This document shows, piece after piece, positions 20,871 to 32,822 of a stretch of 64,000 bases of DNA. The stretch's first letter is position 1. Each line of letters opens with the position of its first letter. The position numbers and the translations under genes were made by a program. The notes beneath the pieces are model-generated. The model was not told where the DNA came from and did no database searches. It saw nothing but the letters and a program-made list of their open reading frames with translations. Origin of the DNA: Puccinellia tenuiflora (Eukaryota > Streptophyta > Magnoliopsida > Poales > Poaceae); assembly GCA_012064385.1 (NCBI GenBank), contig QRDG01000621.1:1410243-1474242 (forward strand). Direction: 5' to 3'.

Positions 20871-22869
20871 CTGAAATAATAATAAGCATATGTATTTAGA
20901 AAGCTGTCATCGCAAAACTTCAGCAGCTAAATGTTCTAGATTGGTGCAAGAGAGTGGAAAATGCACAGGGCAACATCGAAGAAAGTTGTGCCAACTGGAA
21001 GTTGGTTGGGGACATATTCTTGTGTATGCCCACAAGTTTACTTTGGCCCAACTCCCAAGGAATCATACATATATAGGTTCGTCCGAATCATACATATATA
21101 GGTACTAAAAGTTGGAATGAATTTTCCTTGTGATCCCCAAAATCATCTGGTCCCAAGGAATCAAATATTGGTAGTAGTGATCTACGGCTTGTTTGAAGAT
21201 ATCAATACTGAAAGTTGGAAGAAATATTCTTAGAGATGCCCACAAGTTCGTTTTGGTCCCAAGGAATCAAACATTGGCTGTAGGAATCGACGGGGTTGTT
21301 TGGGCATATGCGGCACGAAAAGTTGGCTAGAAAGTGTTGACAACAACCGAAAGTATGAAGAAAGAAAGAAAAGCGTCTTATTTCTGCAGATCAATGTATT
21401 TCCATGCGGTGCATAGCTTTCAATATAGAAATGGTAACATCGTAGAAGTGAATTGTGACTGGCGTCTTGTATTGTGTTTCAAGTCTCGGGAGGATTGTCA
21501 GTCGATGACTTGGGGTGCAATCATTCAGCCATCAAGTGTTCATTTTCTTCCATGCGATGCAGCTCCGGCGATAACATGTTTTGATGCACACACAGTCAGT
21601 TAGACCTAATCAGATATTTTAAAATCCAATCCAGATAAGTGAATGCACAAGTATAATGCGCTGATACTGGCCAGGAGCAGCATTTGGTAGACCAGACATG
21701 TGTGCAGGGATAGCGAGAGGCCACCGGCCACCTCCTTTCTGATTGAGACTTCCACTCCCACCACACAAGATCGCAAATGAACAGGACCAAAACGGGTCTA
21801 CCGGGTCTGCTGTACCCTGCCCGATACGGTATAAATTGCTTGTTAGGCCCGTATAAATAATCCAACTGGTCAAACCATATAATCACTACCATGTGGCTTA
21901 CCGAACCTAACAGAAACATCCGTTTTTATATCAGTTAAAAAACCATAAGATCAGTATGAAAATTGTGTCCATTTACTAACACGTCGTGTTTTCGTCGAAG
22001 ACGCAAAGCTTAGCAAGGAGGATAGGCGATGACTGGGCATAAATGAAGCAGTACAAGTCGCACGTCAGAAAAGTAGCATCTGAATTGTCCAATTTATCAC
22101 TTATTATGGGATGTGGCGCGTCATGGACTAAAAGGTGGGCAGGTGCTGATGGGGCTATGGGATATGGTGGTGGTGTCGCCATTGAGTTTAGGGAAGTTCT
22201 CCATGATGTTGAGGTCCATCAACAGATACCAGAATCAGATAATAAATACTACCAAATCCATTGGTATCACCGGAGAATTCGGCAACTTCATTAAACACAC
22301 ACAATTAATTGCTAAACCGTGGAGGAAGAAGAGGCATGGGTGTACCGGACAAGGGAGCAGATCTTGCTTTCTTCAGATAACGAAACTCTGGGTTTTTTTC
22401 AAGAGCCCAATAATGGGAAGAACTTGGAATATTTTTCACATTTAGCGGTGGAATTTCGTTTCCTTTCGAGAAGGTGTAACTATGGTGTGAAGAATTTCAG
22501 GAAAAACCCATTAGGGAGAAGCTTCTTCTACAGATCAAAAGAAATAAGGCGCACCTCAACTATGGTGTTGATGAATTTGCGACCCAGGTTGTTTATGGAC
22601 AACCCAACTTTTCATCCCTAAACAACCAATGGCCCAGACAAGAGAAAAGGGACTCTGAAGTTTTGGATCCAGATACTATCACCGAAATTCATCAGCAGGG
22701 TCAAACTTGAGCAACACAATAAAGAAAGGAGAGAAAGAAAGAGTATAATAAACTTGGATCATCATTCATCTCCATAGCCAGGGAGAAAACTGAAGCTGGA
22801 GGAGCACATGAAATTCAGAGAGAGAAAAAGCTCTGCAAACTAGAGAGAGATAGAGAGGCAAGTAGTAAC
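20871..22869 (-). other. Probable 5' UTR intron of the MCTP gene
   Basis: On the minus strand an acceptor tattatttcag ends 32 bp before the MCTP start codon, and a good donor acaag|gttact lies at 22869/22870, downstream of a pyrimidine/GA-rich leader. Leader introns of 1-2 kb are common in plant MCTP genes. The interval contains no supported ORF. It includes a duplicated 19-mer gaatcatacatatataggt-like (about 21061 and 21088) and a diverged repeat of about 60 bp (gcccacaagttt...cccaaggaatca, near 21030 and 21239). Confidence 0.5.
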
Positions 22870-23030
22870 CTTGTTGATGTTCTTCAGCTTCGGTTCTTGA
22901 CCTCGAGTTGAATTAGAAGGGAGGAACGGGAGCAGGACTATCTTGCCTGCTTCCTACGAGGAGAGCGGACAACTGGCTACATACATGATACAGAGAGAGA
23001 GAGAGAGAGAGCAGGGAGGGAGGGGGTAGT
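22870..23030 (-). promoter_or_regulatory. Probable first (non-coding) exon and leader of MCTP
   Basis: Minus-strand pyrimidine-rich sequence ending in the donor at 22869/22870. It contains a (GA)n tract at 22992-23011 (CT repeat on the coding strand), which in plants is a frequent core-promoter/leader element. No clear TATA box was identified. Confidence 0.4.
22992..23011. repeat. (AG)10 microsatellite
   Basis: Ten uninterrupted AG dinucleotides followed by gcagggagggaggggg. Located in the presumed MCTP leader. Confidence 0.95.
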
Positions 23031-25643
23031 AAGCTTAACCTATGGCTTGCTGTGGAGGGAGAAACACATGGAGCTGTGGTTCTTGTGGCCTGCTGCTGGG
23101 TGGCGTGGTTGTTGCGCGCGGTTGCCGTGTTGGATTAGCGGATGTTTTAATTGGAACGGAGAAGGAGAAGAACGGAGCGTGTGAACTGTCAACTGAGATT
23201 GATAGCAAAAGGCCAAACAGATAGTTTAGTTTAATACTGTACCGAGAAAGAAAATAGTATGTGGTGCAAAAGGCCTCTTAAAGCTTATTCAATTGCACGC
23301 TCAAACAAATATAGCCGCGTTTGTTTCCAGCATGTTTAAACTGTTTAAACATACATATATTTGTTTTGAGCATAGATTTTGAAGGAATTACCATGCATAT
23401 AAACATATTTGGCGCCGCTGCTGTTTGTCGTCGCGGTATTCAATTTGCGGGTTGGTTGGCGCCATCACCCTCGTCTTCGCATACGTTACCCTTCGATGTG
23501 GCCATCTTTGTCTGTATCGTTTGGTGCTTCATTTGCTGTCTTTCCTAGGTCGCTGCTCTCTAGTCTTTTTTGCTCCGAGTCTTTTCGCGATAATTGTGGC
23601 GCTTCACTTTTTTCTAGTCCTTATTATTTGCTACAATTGCACTAGTCAATCCGTGTCGATCGTAGTGGTGGTGATAGTTTTTCTTGCTGGCCGCAGTTTA
23701 ATCAACTTCCACTTCATCGTCTCAACTCCACTAGAACTGTACAAACACTAACCGCAATACAAATCAGACCCTAATCTACATCTAGAAGACCGCAATGGCG
23801 GGATAAAACGGACTTACACATAGTGGTGGATATGGAGCAGAAGATGCCGGTGTGGAAGAAACATGCCCTAGGGTCGGTGCACCGGGGACGGAAATCCCAC
23901 CAATCAGTGGCACCGACATGGGCTCCATCAAACTCACCGATGGAGAAGGCGCCACAGCATGTGCAGCCAGTGAGGTCCTGACAACCGATGTCGACACCAA
24001 AACTCGGGTAGGCCGAGAGCAAATGGGGGAGGACGCCTTGAAAATCCTCGCCAAATCCCCCGAGCTTAACTCACATTCGACGATGCCGGCGATCCATCGG
24101 TGGTGCGCGAGGTCGCAGTGGACTCACGAGTAAGGCGGCGCGAGGGTGGAGAAGCGTTGGCCATCCATACCAATGTGTGTGGTGGAGGTGAGAATATAGG
24201 GTTTGTGAGCGGTTGAGAGGAGTAGGAGTGGGGAGTTAACGCAAACGTCCCGTCTCCTGCGCCTCCCAATGCGCGCGAGATAGAGAACGTGATGCTCGCC
24301 AGAGCATGGCTCTAGAGAAACGGCCAATTCGGTCGTTCCCAGCGGCTAACATTTTGGTGCTTTAAAGTTCGTGCGATGAAGAGATACAGTGTGGCCTAGT
24401 CAACCAAACCCGCCCAAATTGCACCCAGCAGGCCCGTGTGGAAGCCTCACGACCAACCAAACACGCCCTGGATGTAACACTTTTTCGCTACATCCATATA
24501 CAATGACAAACCTAGAAACTTTTTGAACCCTTGGCAAACTATCTAATATGTTGATTAGGTGCTATTCTATGTTCAAACCACCATACAAAATCACTCTACA
24601 TATAGTGTTGCCCGGTGGCCAAGCCTAGGTGTCCCCTATAGGCCGACCCCGTAGAGTAAACCCCCACTAGTAGTAAGGGTGTGCAGACCAGCAGAGCCGA
24701 ATTTAATTGTTATCGTGCAACTCTTTTTGGACCATCCTAATGTACGGTGACATAGGAGAAAACACAAAAAATGAGCTTTTTTTAGATGGATCGGTTTCGT
24801 TTAAGTTGGTTCAAATCTGTGCCGTCACACTTTTGGGAATGAATTGCGAGACCCGCTGGAACTTGTCTATAATCAAATGAAGCACATAGGAGAAACCATA
24901 ATGGGTTATAAAAAAGGAAGGAGTAACCATGATTCAGATGAATGTTTGAATTGGATTGGAGGCTGAAAAATATTGTTTTGCCCAGTTCAACCGTTGATGT
25001 GAAGATCGAAAATACTGTTAACCTTGTCTAATATAAAATGGAATTCCAACGAGCACTCCTTTTCTTCTATCTCTGACTCTTCTTTATTGGTTTTCTTAAC
25101 ATTGTGTACTAATTGAAGTGGTGATCAAGTTGTGGGCTCCTAAATTGATTGGTAGGAATGAATTATATGAAAAGAAGATGATGTGCAGGACAAAGGAGAG
25201 CATGGGTCCAGATCTGAGATGTGCATAACTACCATCGCTGTACTTGACGTGGACCTAGACTCGATAGCAAGTCAACATGAAAACATAAAAATCACATGGG
25301 ATGAGAAAGAAAGTAGCTAGCTGCTTGTTGCAGACAACAACTGTAATAGCATAGCATGCTCGTGTAACCGTACATGTATGTACAATCCTTGTTACTAAAC
25401 GATGAGAAGTTTGTTTAAACTTGGCTCTGCTTTATTACTTTATGAGTTAATCAGTCAGGCGTCAGCGTACACTTCTAAGAAAAACCTTGCACCTCATCAT
25501 ATATATGTGACGTACTCCTATGTTGCATGTGGAAATAAATAACATGTTCAATCATTTATCCTAACGATCACATATTCTCTACGCACTCTGTTTCATTATT
25601 ACAAGTTATTGCCCGCCTGGAAAAATGAGTTACAAATGGTTAA
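23031..25643. other. Intergenic region upstream of MCTP
   Basis: No supported gene. Contains a 21-bp palindrome (23332-23352). A GC-richer patch at 23.79-24.33 kb yields several overlapping ORFs on both strands without domains. The left (gccgcgtttgtttcc, about 23314) and right (ccaaccaaacacgccc, about 24453) margins of that patch are weakly inverted, so it could be an eroded DNA transposon, but no target duplication was found. The stretch 24.48-25.64 kb shows nothing recognisable. Confidence 0.4.
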
Positions 25644-25917
25644 GGCCTCCTTTGATTCATAGGATTTTCTAAGGAATCTTGTAGGATTTGGAGCATGTGG
25701 ATTTTTTCCTTTCTAATGTGATTCACAGGATTGTCACCTGTAGGAAATATTCCCATAGGAAATCTATAGTGTATTTTTGAAAAGTAACATGAACTTGGAC
25801 CTCATGCAAAATTCCTTTGGCTTATTCCTATGCCATAGGATTCCATGGTACATGACAACTCAATCCTATACAATTTCTATTCATTTATATTTTCTACCCT
25901 GTGAATCAAAGAAGATC
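25644..25917. mobile_element. Tourist-like MITE, 274 bp
   Basis: Ends ggcctcctttgattca (25644) and tgaatcaaagaagatc (to 25917) are imperfect inverted repeats flanked by TAA (25641-25643 and 25918-25920), the target of Tourist/Harbinger MITEs. The interior (cataggattttctaaggaat) is of the common grass type. No coding capacity. Confidence 0.85.
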
Positions 25918-25989
25918 TAATAACTTTACATTATTCCGTCATAATTATGCCGATAGAAGTAGTTACAAGAATAATAATGCAACTGAATA

Positions 25990-26659
25990 AAGCCAAACGG
26001 TGGAGAAACTAAGATCTTAGCCGTGTCCCCGGTAATGGACAGTCACGAGTGACCAAATAAGGATGTCGATAAAAGATCTCTTCATTCCAATTTCAGAAAT
26101 AAAATTTGATGGGTGAACTCGGGTAAATGAGACACTGGATGCGTTCCATGGGAGTGTCTCATAATGTTAAGTCAAAATTGAAAAAGGTTTCATGAAAAGT
26201 AGGACAAAATTTGCTTTATGCAATAGCCTTGAACTCCACCAGCCAGATATGCATGTAGTTGTTAGAAGTTTGCCTTTATGAGTCTATAAGTATCATTTGC
26301 CAGATCCATTCAAATGGTTCAGACCAATTTTTGGATGCGATGCTTTTACCATTGCAGGTTCGTCTGACGATGAGTAAGGAACGCTATAGGTTTTGAGTCT
26401 GCAACCAACATGTCTGCCTGTGGCACATGAAGATGATGAGGGCTCCATGCTATTTATGTTTTCTGCTGCTGAGCTTTGTAATATGCTAGCCTTGTGCTAT
26501 GCAAACTTGTAATGTTTTACTTTTCTGGATCTTCGATGTAATAGATATTTGACGCATTTGCATGATATTATATCTTGAACTGTGGTGCTAGCTATTCGAT
26601 CTAGGGACTAGCACAGAACACAGGGATCTTGGCCATTCTTAAAAGGCAAGGTCGCTACA
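25990..26659 (+). mobile_element. Degenerate 3' part of a Tekay-like LTR
   Basis: Colinear with the last ~640 bp of the chromovirus LTRs (compare 47010-47655): shared phrases include agccgtgtccccggt, cttgaactccacca, gttcgtctgacgatgag, cctgtggca, gatccagggactagcac-like and the terminal ggcaaggtcgctaca. Divergence is high with many indels, so this is an independent, much older relative. It stops exactly at the LTR end (26659) but is not followed by the tRNA-Met primer site, so another element joins there. Confidence 0.75.
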
Positions 26660-27428
26660 ATCGGGGGCTCCCAAGTCACCACAACACCGTCTAGGGTCCA
26701 AAGACCCAAGCGTAACAAGCTCTCAAACTTCACTTCCATGAATCTTCGTGGAGAGCACAAACCGATGCAACTAATGCAATGGCAAGAGCACAAGTGCTCA
26801 AATCCTTCACTCTTAAATTCCAAAAAAGCAACAAATGCTTATGGGGGAATAAAAGAGGAAGAACAAAGAGGAGAACCACAAAAGAACTCCAATAACTAGA
26901 TCCACTAGGTTCCCCTCACTTAGAGGAGAGATTGATTGGTGGAAATGTAGATCTAGATCTCCTCTCATTTTTCCTCAAAGATATGCAAGAATCATGGGAG
27001 GGATCGAGAGAGGGGCAAGCTTTCCAAGGTCAACAATGGTGGGGGAGAGAGAGGAAAACGTGCTGGATGAAGCTCTTAACCCTTTGGGGAAGAAGGGGGG
27101 CCTTTTATAGGTCCCCATGAAAAAGAGCCGTTGCAAACTGCTTACACCGGAGACTCCGGTCCTAGGCTGGAGATTTCGGTGCAACTCCGGACCAGGGACT
27201 AGTACCGCACCACGTTTGGAAAAAAAATAAACTGCGCAGACCGGAGACTCCGGTCTAGGGCCGGAGACTCCGGCCTACAGAAAAACTACAGAAACATCAA
27301 CACGAAAATGAAGATATCTTTATCATCCGAACTCCGTTTTCGATGTTCTTGGGCTCGTTGGAATCGCAACGAAAAGCTCTACAAGAATATACAGAGAAAC
27401 ATCATAGTACAACAAGGGAGAATAAAAC
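26660..27428 (-). mobile_element. Left part of a minus-strand LTR, split by the Athila-like insertion
   Basis: Non-coding LTR-like DNA with a minus-strand TATA-like box (ctataaaagg, about 27101-27111) and repeated ccggagactccgg motifs (27150-27275). It continues at 58213 beyond the nested elements: the duplication AAAAC flanks the insert, and phrases such as catccgaactccgttttcgatg here and catccggactccgttttct there show internal LTR subrepeats on both sides. The left boundary against the Tekay-like remnant is uncertain. Confidence 0.5.
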
Positions 27429-28828
27429 TGATGACCCACAAGTGTAGGGGATCACAACAGTCTTCGCGGGTAGTTTGACCCTAATTTATTGATTCGACAC
27501 AAGGGGAGCCAAAGAATATTTATAAGACTTAGCAGTTGAGTTGTCAATTCAACCACACCTGAAAAGGATTTCTCTCGAAGCAATTTATCAGTAGTAACAG
27601 TGATTTGATGGCAGCAGTAGAATAGTAACAGCGGTAATAAAATAAAGACAGCAATGATGATGGTAAAAGTAATGATTGTAAATAGCGGGATTAAAACACC
27701 GTAGGCATAGGGACAGATAGACGGGCGTTGCATGAATAAGATAGCTCATGAAATGAACATAACTAAGCACGAAGCAAATAAATATATAAATAGCGTCCAA
27801 GTATCAAACAGTCATAGGCATGTATTCCTAATTAAGCCGTACGTGCTTACAATAAGAACTTGCACGACATCTTTTGTCCTGCCATCCGGTTTTAGCCGGG
27901 CCAATTAAGGAACAAATGGCAATTAAGGTGTTCCTTTTAATAGAACACTGGATCAAAGCATTAACACACAATGAATACATGTAACCCTAGAGTTGCCAAC
28001 CATTCCCATCGATGTCCCCGTTTCTGTCACTCGGGGTCTCCGGTTCCGGTTGACAACAAGTGCATACAACTAGTAGATAGGATCCAAACAACAATTATAC
28101 TCATGCAAACATAAGTGTTCAGATATGAAAACATGGCACCCGGGCCCAAAGTGACAAGCATTAAGCATAACTAGTTGCACCAACGATGATTAACACAAAT
28201 AGAGGATGCTAGGCATCGTGCCCTAACAATTTGGCATCGAATTACATGAGCAATCTTATTCAATCCCTTCCATCCCCTTGCCTACAGCAGGGAACTACTC
28301 ACACATGGAGGGGGACGACATGGATGGTTGATGGAGAGGCAGTTGGCGGTGACGATGGCGGCGATCTCCACTCCGGCAGGGTGCCGGAACAGCGATCCTA
28401 GACCCCGAATTTAGGGTTCGTGATGGCGGCGGAGCTCCGTAAGGTTTCTGGAAAAAGTGTTCGGGGGCTCGTCGTTTTAGGTCGAGAGGGAGCTTATAAG
28501 CGAAGGGGGATCGCCAGAGGAGGTCCCAGGGGCAGGGGCGCCCCCTGCCACGGCCTAGGGGCCACCCGTGGGTGGGGCCCGCCCCTGCTCCTGGGGTGGC
28601 CCCCCTTCGGGGTCTTCCGCTTCCGAGGCTTATTCTTCTTCAAAAATCCTTTTTATAATTTTTCTAGAATTTTCCGCGAACTTCTGAACCCTGCACAAAA
28701 GAAAGACACCAAATGCAATTCTGCTGAAAACAGCGTCAGTTCGGGTTAGTTCCAAACAAATTCATTAATAATCAGAGGAAAAACAATAGCAAAGTGTTTG
28801 GAAAAGTAGATACGTTTGCGACGTATCA
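27429..28828 (-). repeat. 3' LTR of the Athila-like element
   Basis: 1400 bp. On the plus strand it starts tgatgacccacaagtgtagg and ends gatacgtttgcgacgtatca. Next to it (28829-28850) the minus strand reads aagcttaggggagc, a fitting polypurine tract. A GC-rich block at 28.52-28.6 kb contains the palindrome ccacccgtgggtgg. Confidence 0.92.
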
Positions 28829-31800
28829 GCTCCCCTAAGCTTAGCTTATTGCTTGTCCTCAAGCAATTCAGTTGACAAACTGGACGCGATAAAAGAAACT
28901 TTGACAAACACATTTGCTTCATTTAGAGCATAGAAGTTTAAACCATGATCAATATTTTAATAAGCACAAGAGAGAAGTTACAAAAACAATAGAACTAAAG
29001 CAATTATGAAGACTTATGCAAAACTCACAATATGCTAACAAGTAATAATTTAAACATGCAAACAAATAGCACCGATGCAATGCATATAACTAGGCATGGT
29101 AAAGTGATCTCTCGCTTGCCCCTTTTGTGGGGCAAAAAATAAATGCCTGGCACCTCTTGAGACATTAAACGGTGACTAGATGTAAAGTTATCAGAATTGA
29201 GAAGTATCTCAAACATGCTCCTATCATTAAAACTTTGGGACAAAGCACGTTATACTCAGAATGATATCAATGCTCTATAACATGGTGCTCAAAGAAGGGT
29301 GATGACTCAACATTAATATATAAAAGAAAGGCCCTTCACAGAGGGAAGCAGGGATTAATCATGTGCTAGAGCTTTTTATTTTTATAAGCAGAAGTAAAAC
29401 AATTTTGAGAGATGCATGCTTTCGTCAACGATTTCACAACAGAGAGGCCATCTAGTCCCTCATAACAAGCAAGGCTTTTAGACTTGTGAGAGCAGCTGGT
29501 TCTTTAGAGGAGCGAGTACGCTCCTCTTTCTCGTTGGTTTCACCATTATCCAATGTTTGAGCTGATTTCTCAGATTTTGCATTGCGCGGAGGAGAATGAT
29601 GAGTTATATTTATATTTTGCTTAAGCTGCTCTCGGGTTGATTCAAGTGAAGACGTAATCCATCAACACCGGGTGAAAAGGGGGGAAATGACCTTGCTTGT
29701 CACAAGTTATATCTAGCCCTCTACTGCTTCCTCATGAGCTAAAAACAGAGACATAAAAAGAAGCATTTTTTTGAATGATTTAAAGGTAGCACATGACAAA
29801 TTTACTTGGAATGGTGGTGAAATACCATATGTAGGAAGATATAGTGGACTCAAATGGAATACTTTGGCTTAAGGAAAATGGATGCACGGATGGACAATTA
29901 CACCCAGTGCAAATGGAGGCTAGCAAAAGACTCGGGAGTGACCGATCAAGAGCACTACTGTCATAATCATGCTTTGCGACAAAATCAATCAATGAATAAA
30001 GCATAAGAGTGATACTACAATTCTAAGCACAATAAACCGTCAAGTCTTAACAGACTTTATTTTTAGTCTTTTACATGTGTGAACATGTGCCAAGTCAATC
30101 CAAATAAATTATTTGGAGGAGGATCTCACTTCACCATACCATATTATAAACAATGCAAAACATGCTCACGTCTACATGACAAATTATCCACTCTTAACAA
30201 GTTGAGGCTAAACATAGGAATCCATAAAAACTAAGTAATATCATCTACGCAACATTCTACCATAGCAAACTAAAACATGAGCATGAGGATAAGCATCTGT
30301 ACAAAAATGAAAACAAATAGAGTTCATACCGAATTTCCTCATCAAATCCGCGTCGCCAAATATCATCATTATTGCATAGACGCTTGCACAACCGAAAGAT
30401 ATGGAAATAATAAAAATGTGCAAGTGTCGTCACAAACACTGGTTGAACTCTGAAACAACTACAAAACGAAGAAGACGAGAAAATATTTTTTTGTTTTTCG
30501 AATAGCGAAAGGAATAGCGCAGAACTAGAAGAGAAATCTTTTTTGCTGTTTTCAATTTGGAAAGAAGCGACTAAAAACAAAGTAGAAAACAAACAAACAA
30601 GAAACAAAAGAAAATATTTTTGGTCTTTTTGATTATGAGAAAGAAGATGCAAACAAAGAGGAAATCTTTTGGGGTTTTTGATTAATAAACAAAAAGAACA
30701 ACTAAGGCGACTGAGCAAATTGAAAAGAGTAAAAAGAAACCAAAAGGAACACACTAACAGATACACAAAGTAATGATGAACACACCGACATAAAGAATTT
30801 AAGTGAACATAGTAAAAAGGTGCCGGTGAGAGATACATACTCCCCTAAGCTTAGGCTTTTAGCCTAAGTGGGGCTCATCTACCATGGTGGTGGCACGCCC
30901 CAGTTAGCGCCCGTTTGTGGCTGCCACTGCATATCCTGTGGCTCCTCCTCCGGTTCCTCCTCAGGGACTATTGATGAGAGGTACTCATCCAGCACCTCCT
31001 CGGGAAATGAATATCTGTCCCTGCAGCTTGTAGAAATTCATAACATGGGAATACCTATGAACGCACATCCGTCTCTCGAGCAAGCACAATAACACGAAGT
31101 GGCTCCAAATCTTCATTATATGAAGGCCTCATTGGTGCATTAGAACTTGACCCTCTCGTTTCTCGACGATAAGAGGGCTCCTTCTTCTTAAAGATCCCAC
31201 CTAAATTGAACTTAGGCATGTTCTTCCTTTTCTGAATTTTTTCAACAAACCTCATAAAACTTGAAAATAAAATATAGGAAGTGCATTAGACTATTCCTAC
31301 AACTCAATATCAACTAGTACATGCATCAAATCCATCTAACAAGTCACAAATCAAGCATGCAAGTTCATACTCAAAGTCATAAACAACAGCAAAATACTCA
31401 ACTTATAGAAAACCATTCAAGATTCTAATTGGAGGAGTGAAGGAGTCACATACCGGAGAGGATTTGCTCCAAATTTCAGCAAGAATAATGGGCTGAACAA
31501 AGAGATCGAAAATCCCAGCACTCAAGAGCAAAAACTCTGGTTTGAGCAATGGGGGAGTGATTTTTCGAGAGAGAGGGAGTGTGTGGGAGGCAGCTCACCT
31601 GGTGGGGGGCACAGGCGGCCCTTGGCCATGGCCAAGGTCTCATCCGCGGGTGGGACCCGCCTGTTCCCCTGGGGTGTCCCCCAGGTCAGCCCCAAGCACT
31701 CCTATGTCTCTTTAAAAATAATAAAATTCATGTAATTTTTCGAAAACTTTTACAGAGGAACTTAAATGAGATCAAAATAAGCTAATAAAACAGGATAATG

Positions 31801-32108
31801 GTATTTAAAAAGGACAAACTAAGCAAGAAATAAAAATTACAAAAAAATTAAAGATGAGCAATAGAAGAAAATTTAATGAATCTTGATATCTTTATGTTGC
31901 TAAAGTTGGTTTGTTAGCAAGGTTGATCAAGCCTTGCTACCACACCAAATTTATTTGACATAAATTATTCAATATTCAACAGACAATGAAGTTACCTCAT
32001 ATTGAATAAGAATTGTCCCAATCATGAGAGTTTCATATTTTCTTCAATGTGTATGAATAGGACAATCAATAGTTCCTATCTTGATGAATTCAATATTCTC
32101 AATGGAGT
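28829..32108 (-). mobile_element. Non-coding 3' half of the Athila-like element
   Basis: No reverse transcriptase, RNase H or integrase motif is present in any frame; ORFs here (for example 30257-30838, minus) are low-complexity Phe/Leu/Ser translations of A-rich sequence. A second polypurine-like site (aagcctaagcttaggggagt on the minus strand, about 30840-30860) and a GC-rich block at 31.59-31.7 kb resembling the LTR's own GC block are present. Confidence 0.7.
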
Positions 32109-32765
32109 TCAAACCAATTTTGGTATTGATCTTCTTTGGAAAGTACACCGTGTGTTCTTTATCATCAACGTTAAAAGTAACTTTTCCTTTATTGCAATCA
32201 ATAACATCCCCTGCAGTATTAAGAAAAGCCTCCCAAGAATAATAGACATATTATCATCTTCAGGCATTTCCAATACCACGAAGTCAGTTAGGATTAAACA
32301 GTTAGCAACTTTAACAGGAACATCCTCACATATACCAATGGGCACAACAGTGGACTTATCAGCCATTTGTAGGGAAATATCAGTAGGAATAAGCTTATCT
32401 AATAAAAGTCTCTTATAAAGAGAAAATGGCATAACACTAACTCCTACACCAAGATCGCATAAAGCAGTTCTAACATAATTATTTTTAATGGAGCAAGGAA
32501 TAGTAGGTATACCTGGATCACCAAGATTTTTAGGAATCTTGCCATGGAAAGAGTAATTAGCAAGCATAGTGGAGATTTCTTCATTAGGGATTTTTCTTTT
32601 ATTAGTAACAATGTCTTTCATATATTTTGAATAGGGAGGCAACTTAATAGCATCTGTCAAAGGAATTTGCAAAAAGAGGTGCTTCATCCATTCACAGAAT
32701 TTATTATAGTGTTCTTCTTCCTTAGCCTTCTGAGATTTAGATGGAAAAGGCATGGGTTTTTGCAC
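32109..32765 (-). pseudogene. Aspartic protease region of the Athila-like element
   Basis: The frame follows the gag frame after a TAG at about 32823. It includes a helical KFCEWMKHLFLQIPLTDAIK, the linker GDPGIPTIPCSI and the protease-like core ALCDLGVGVSVMPFSLYKRL with a DLG in place of DTG/DSG, then the second-half IILGRLFL. This order (YAKFLKE-like helix, GDPG, C-DLG-S-N-MP-S) is characteristic of Athila-type proteases. The reading frame ends at 32109 without reverse transcriptase. Confidence 0.75.
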
Positions 32766-32822
32766 CCATGGCTCTCTCTCTTTACCATGTTTTTTAGCAA
32801 CAGGAGGTGCAGTCTCCTCCTC

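Noticed and set aside
23314..24470. Possible eroded DNA transposon upstream of MCTP
   Set aside because: Inverted similarity of the margins is weak and no target duplication was found.
30257..30838. 193-codon minus-strand ORF as a membrane protein
   Set aside because: Hydrophobic residues come from A/T-rich retrotransposon sequence; no start context, no homologous pattern, and it lies in a non-coding part of the Athila-like element.
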